NCBI GenBank assembly: GCA_021545625.1
Contig: JAJRVH010000128.1
Location: forward strand, 1-7,879
Source: Zetaproteobacteria bacterium
Lineage (GTDB): Bacteria > Pseudomonadota > Zetaproteobacteria > Mariprofundales > Mariprofundaceae
Direction: 5' to 3'
DNA: 7,879 nucleotides
Of this stretch, positions 6,177 through 7,879 are shown piece after piece. A program made the position numbers and the translations under genes. Numbering within the stretch: position 1 is the stretch's first letter; every line of letters begins with the position of its first letter. The notes under the pieces are model-generated. The model saw nothing but the letters and a program-made list of their open reading frames with translations, searched no databases and was not told the DNA's origin.

Positions 6177-6723
6177 TCATTTCATAGAGCTCGGCGTCAT
6201 CCGCGGGCCGCATGGCTTGAAGGGTGCGCTGACGGTTTTTTCGAATACCCGGCCTGCGCAAGCAATTGCCGGGTATTCTTTTTGGTGGCTGGGTAATGAT
6301 CCTGCCTCGTTGCGCCGCTATGCGGTGCTGCGCTGCTGGCAACATGGCAAGCGCATTCTGGCCGAGCTTGAGGGCGTCGACGACTGCAACGGGGCGGAGC
6401 GCCTGAAACAGATGAAGATCTGGGTGGCCCGCGAGGATGTCGAGGTCGCCGCCGACGAGTATCTGTGGCATGACCTGATCGGCTGCACCGTCTATGTGCA
6501 GGACGAAGGGAATCATGAGACGTTGCTGGGCGAGGTGACCGCGCTCGACGAATACGGCGCCCAGGATATCCTGGTCGTCGCAACGCCCGCCGATGTCGCA
6601 ACACCCGGCGAATGGATGCTGCCCTTTATCGGGGATGTCGTGCTCGATGTCGATCTGCAGGCGCGGCGCATCATGGTGCGTCTGCCGGAGGGGATGGATG
6701 CATGTTTCACGCCCAGGTTCTGA
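6145..6723 (+). CDS. rimM: 16S rRNA processing protein RimM
   Basis: RimM assists late maturation of the 30S head region and is known to bind S19. The 192-residue product is near the family length (E. coli 182). The N-terminal RimM domain contains IELGVIRGPHGLKGALTVFS (14-33) and LEGVDDCNGAERL (75-87). The C-terminal PRC-barrel-like part contains YLWHDLIGCTV (106-116), DEYGAQDILVV (135-145) and MLPFIGDVVLDVDL (158-171). The ATG at 6145 is the only plausible canonical start after the S16 core, and it places the first 32 bases inside rpsP. No good ribosome site precedes it, so initiation probably depends on ribosomes finishing rpsP. AGAGGAAAAGG at 6155-6165 lies just after this start and has no ATG, GTG or TTG at a useful distance. 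Codons 33-47 coincide with a terminator-like hairpin. The stop lies inside trmD. Confidence 0.93.
   Translation: MTQQRKRLTPDHFIELGVIRGPHGLKGALTVFSNTRPAQAIAGYSFWWLGNDPASLRRYAVLRCWQHGKRILAELEGVDDCNGAERLKQMKIWVAREDVEVAADEYLWHDLIGCTVYVQDEGNHETLLGEVTALDEYGAQDILVVATPADVATPGEWMLPFIGDVVLDVDLQARRIMVRLPEGMDACFTPRF
6243..6283 (+). terminator. Intrinsic terminator or attenuator inside rimM
   Basis: GAATACCCGGC (6243-6253) is the exact reverse complement of GCCGGGTATTC (6268-6278), and TTTTT (6279-6283) follows directly. Within the 14-base loop, TGC (6255-6257) can pair with GCA (6262-6264) around GCAA, a GNRA tetraloop, leaving a small internal loop. The stem is preceded by T6 (6236-6241). The element lies 66 bases after the rpsP stop, while rimM reads through intact (residues about 33-47). 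On the opposite strand the hairpin would be followed by G and then As, so it can act as a terminator only for + transcripts. The structure is seen directly. Partial termination after rpsP is an inference, and rimM translation could oppose it. Confidence 0.75.
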
Positions 6724-7376
6724 CGCTTTTTCCCGAATTTTTCGATTCGCCGCTGGCCTGTTCGATCCCGAAACGGGCCATCGAGGCCGGTATCGTGTGC
6801 GTGGAGCGTATCCAGATCCGCGATTTCGCAACCGACAGACACCGCAAGGTCGACGACACGCCCTACGGCGGCGGGCCGGGCATGGTCATGAAGCCGGAGC
6901 CGGTGGTGGCGGCGATTCGCGAGGCCAGGCGCCGCGATGCCGACACCCGCGTCGTCATGCTGACGCCGTCCGGCGCGCGCTTCACCCAGGACAAGGCGCT
7001 GGAATATGTCGACGGCGGTCATCTGACGCTGCTGTGCGGGCGCTACGAGGGCTTTGACGAGCGCATCGTCGATTATGTCGACGAGGAGTTGTCGCTGGGC
7101 GATTATGTGCTCTCCGGCGGTGAGCCGGCGGCGATGTGCGTGCTCGACGCGGTGATCCGGCTGTTGCCCGGCGTGCTGGGCTCGCCCGAATCGGCCGTGC
7201 TTGATTCGTTCAGCGAGGAGGGCATCCTCGACTGGCCGCATTATACGCGCCCGGAGGTGTTCGAGGGACGGCGCGTGCCCGATGTGCTGCTGTCGGGCAA
7301 TCATGCTGCGATCGAGGCGTGGCGGCGGCGGGAATCGCTGCGCCGCAGCCGGGCCAGGAATGACGACGATGCCTGA
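6702..7376 (+). CDS. trmD: tRNA (guanine-N1)-methyltransferase TrmD, C-terminally short
   Basis: TrmD transfers a methyl group from S-adenosylmethionine to N1 of G37 next to the anticodon, preventing +1 frameshifting. It is a homodimeric SPOUT-class (trefoil-knot) enzyme. Family motifs are complete: LTLFPEFF (7-14), DDTPYGGGPGM (51-61), GRYEGFDER (113-121), LGDYVLSGGE (132-141), the linker DSF (168-170) containing the presumed general-base Asp, DWPHYTRPEV (177-186) and LLSGNH (196-201). The product has 224 residues against about 246-255 in H. influenzae and E. coli. The usual segment with RRPELL and following helices is absent, and the protein ends in RARNDDDA. No alternative frame resumes that segment, so a simple frameshift is not evident. 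The gene overlaps rimM by 22 bases and speA by 8, implying coupled translation. Confidence 0.95.
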   Translation: MFHAQVLTLFPEFFDSPLACSIPKRAIEAGIVCVERIQIRDFATDRHRKVDDTPYGGGPGMVMKPEPVVAAIREARRRDADTRVVMLTPSGARFTQDKALEYVDGGHLTLLCGRYEGFDERIVDYVDEELSLGDYVLSGGEPAAMCVLDAVIRLLPGVLGSPESAVLDSFSEEGILDWPHYTRPEVFEGRRVPDVLLSGNHAAIEAWRRRESLRRSRARNDDDA

Positions 7377-7879
7377 TACGCCGTGGTCGACCGACAGGGC
7401 CGCCGAGCTGTACCAGATCGAGGGATGGGGCAACGGCTTTTTCGCGGTCAACGAGGACGGCAACCTGGCCGCGCTGCCGGACGGGCAGCTGCACGTCGAT
7501 CTCAAGCGGCTGTGCGGCGAGCTGGCTGAACGCGGCCTGTATCCGCCGCTGCTGCTGCGCTTCTCCGATATCCTGAAGCAGCGCATGCAGCAGATCCATC
7601 TGCGCTTTGCCAACGCGCGCCGCGAGGCGGGCTACGGGGGCCGCTACTACGGCGTCTATCCGATCAAGGTCAACCAGCAGCGGCAGGTGATCGAGGAGAT
7701 CACCCGCTTCGGCACACCCTGGCGGCACGGACTGGAAGCCGGCAGCAAGGCCGAACTGGCCATCGCCATGGCCAGCCTGCCGGCCGACGGGCGGCTGATC
7801 GTCTGCAACGGCTACAAGGACCGCACCTTCATCGAGCTGGGGCTGGAAGCCCGGCGGCTCGGCCACAACTGCGTCTTCG
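7369..7879 (+). CDS. speA: Biosynthetic arginine decarboxylase, N-terminal part (cut by window end)
   Basis: SpeA converts arginine to agmatine with pyridoxal phosphate, the entry to putrescine synthesis. The frame is open from the ATG at 7369 to the window end, giving 170 residues of a protein usually around 630-660 long. Matches to SpeA include YQIEGWGNGFFAVNEDG (15-31), VYPIKVNQQRQVIE (96-109) with the probable cofactor lysine at 100, GLEAGSKAEL (121-130) and IVCNGYKDR (144-152). An AGGA at 7356-7359 gives nine-base spacing to 7369. An in-frame ATG at 7360 would abut that site and is less likely. The gene overlaps the trmD stop by 8 bases, so it is probably the last or a later member of the rpsP operon. 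It occupies the place usually held by rplS. Confidence 0.93.
   Translation, partial: MPDTPWSTDRAAELYQIEGWGNGFFAVNEDGNLAALPDGQLHVDLKRLCGELAERGLYPPLLLRFSDILKQRMQQIHLRFANARREAGYGGRYYGVYPIKVNQQRQVIEEITRFGTPWRHGLEAGSKAELAIAMASLPADGRLIVCNGYKDRTFIELGLEARRLGHNCVF

Noticed and set aside
6734..6749. CGAAT/ATTCG inverted repeat with T-runs at the start of trmD
   Set aside because: The stem has only five pairs, the T-run lies in the loop and not after the stem, and the bases encode the conserved FPEFF segment.
6513..7866. Two long minus-strand frames across rimM, trmD and speA (6513-7613 and 7210-7866)
   Set aside because: Both oppose conserved genes and have no recognisable domain. The second even resembles a plausible protein length, but speA similarity on the + strand is clear.

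Overview
The window is a gene-dense, GC-rich (roughly 60% or more by eye) chromosomal housekeeping segment. Every recognised gene lies on the + strand. Gene order and protein similarity point to a proteobacterium, most likely a Gammaproteobacterium: guaB-guaA, an FkpA/Mip-type lipoprotein isomerase, ffh, rpsP-rimM-trmD, and a biosynthetic speA. No tRNA, rRNA, CRISPR array, insertion sequence or phage gene is visible, and no gene-free stretch exceeds 300 bases.

Layout: (1) 1-319, a small protein of unknown function that may be the 3' end of a longer gene. (2) 425-3527, guaB and guaA, the two steps from IMP to GMP, separated by 79 bases that contain a long, nearly perfect hairpin without a T-run. 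(3) 3609-5692, an FKBP-type peptidyl-prolyl isomerase lipoprotein followed two bases later by ffh, the SRP GTPase. Both serve exported and membrane proteins. (4) 5743-7376, a well-formed sigma70-type promoter, then rpsP (S16), rimM (16S rRNA processing) and trmD (tRNA m1G37 methyltransferase), each overlapping the next. (5) 7369-7879, the start of speA (arginine decarboxylase), overlapping trmD and running off the window.

The most interesting signal is inside rimM. A perfect 11-bp stem, capped by a possible GCAA tetraloop and followed at once by five T residues, has the form of an intrinsic terminator. It lies about 67 bases after the rpsP stop and within codons 33-47 of an intact rimM. It could end most transcripts after the abundant ribosomal protein and let fewer continue into rimM-trmD-speA, perhaps depending on rimM translation. 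Related oddities: rplS (L19), which usually follows trmD, is replaced by speA. TrmD is short at its C-terminus. S16 has a long Ala/Glu/Lys tail whose coding sequence overlaps the rimM start. Ffh departs from several strongly conserved G-domain motifs. I see no wholly new multi-gene system. The novelty is regulatory and architectural.
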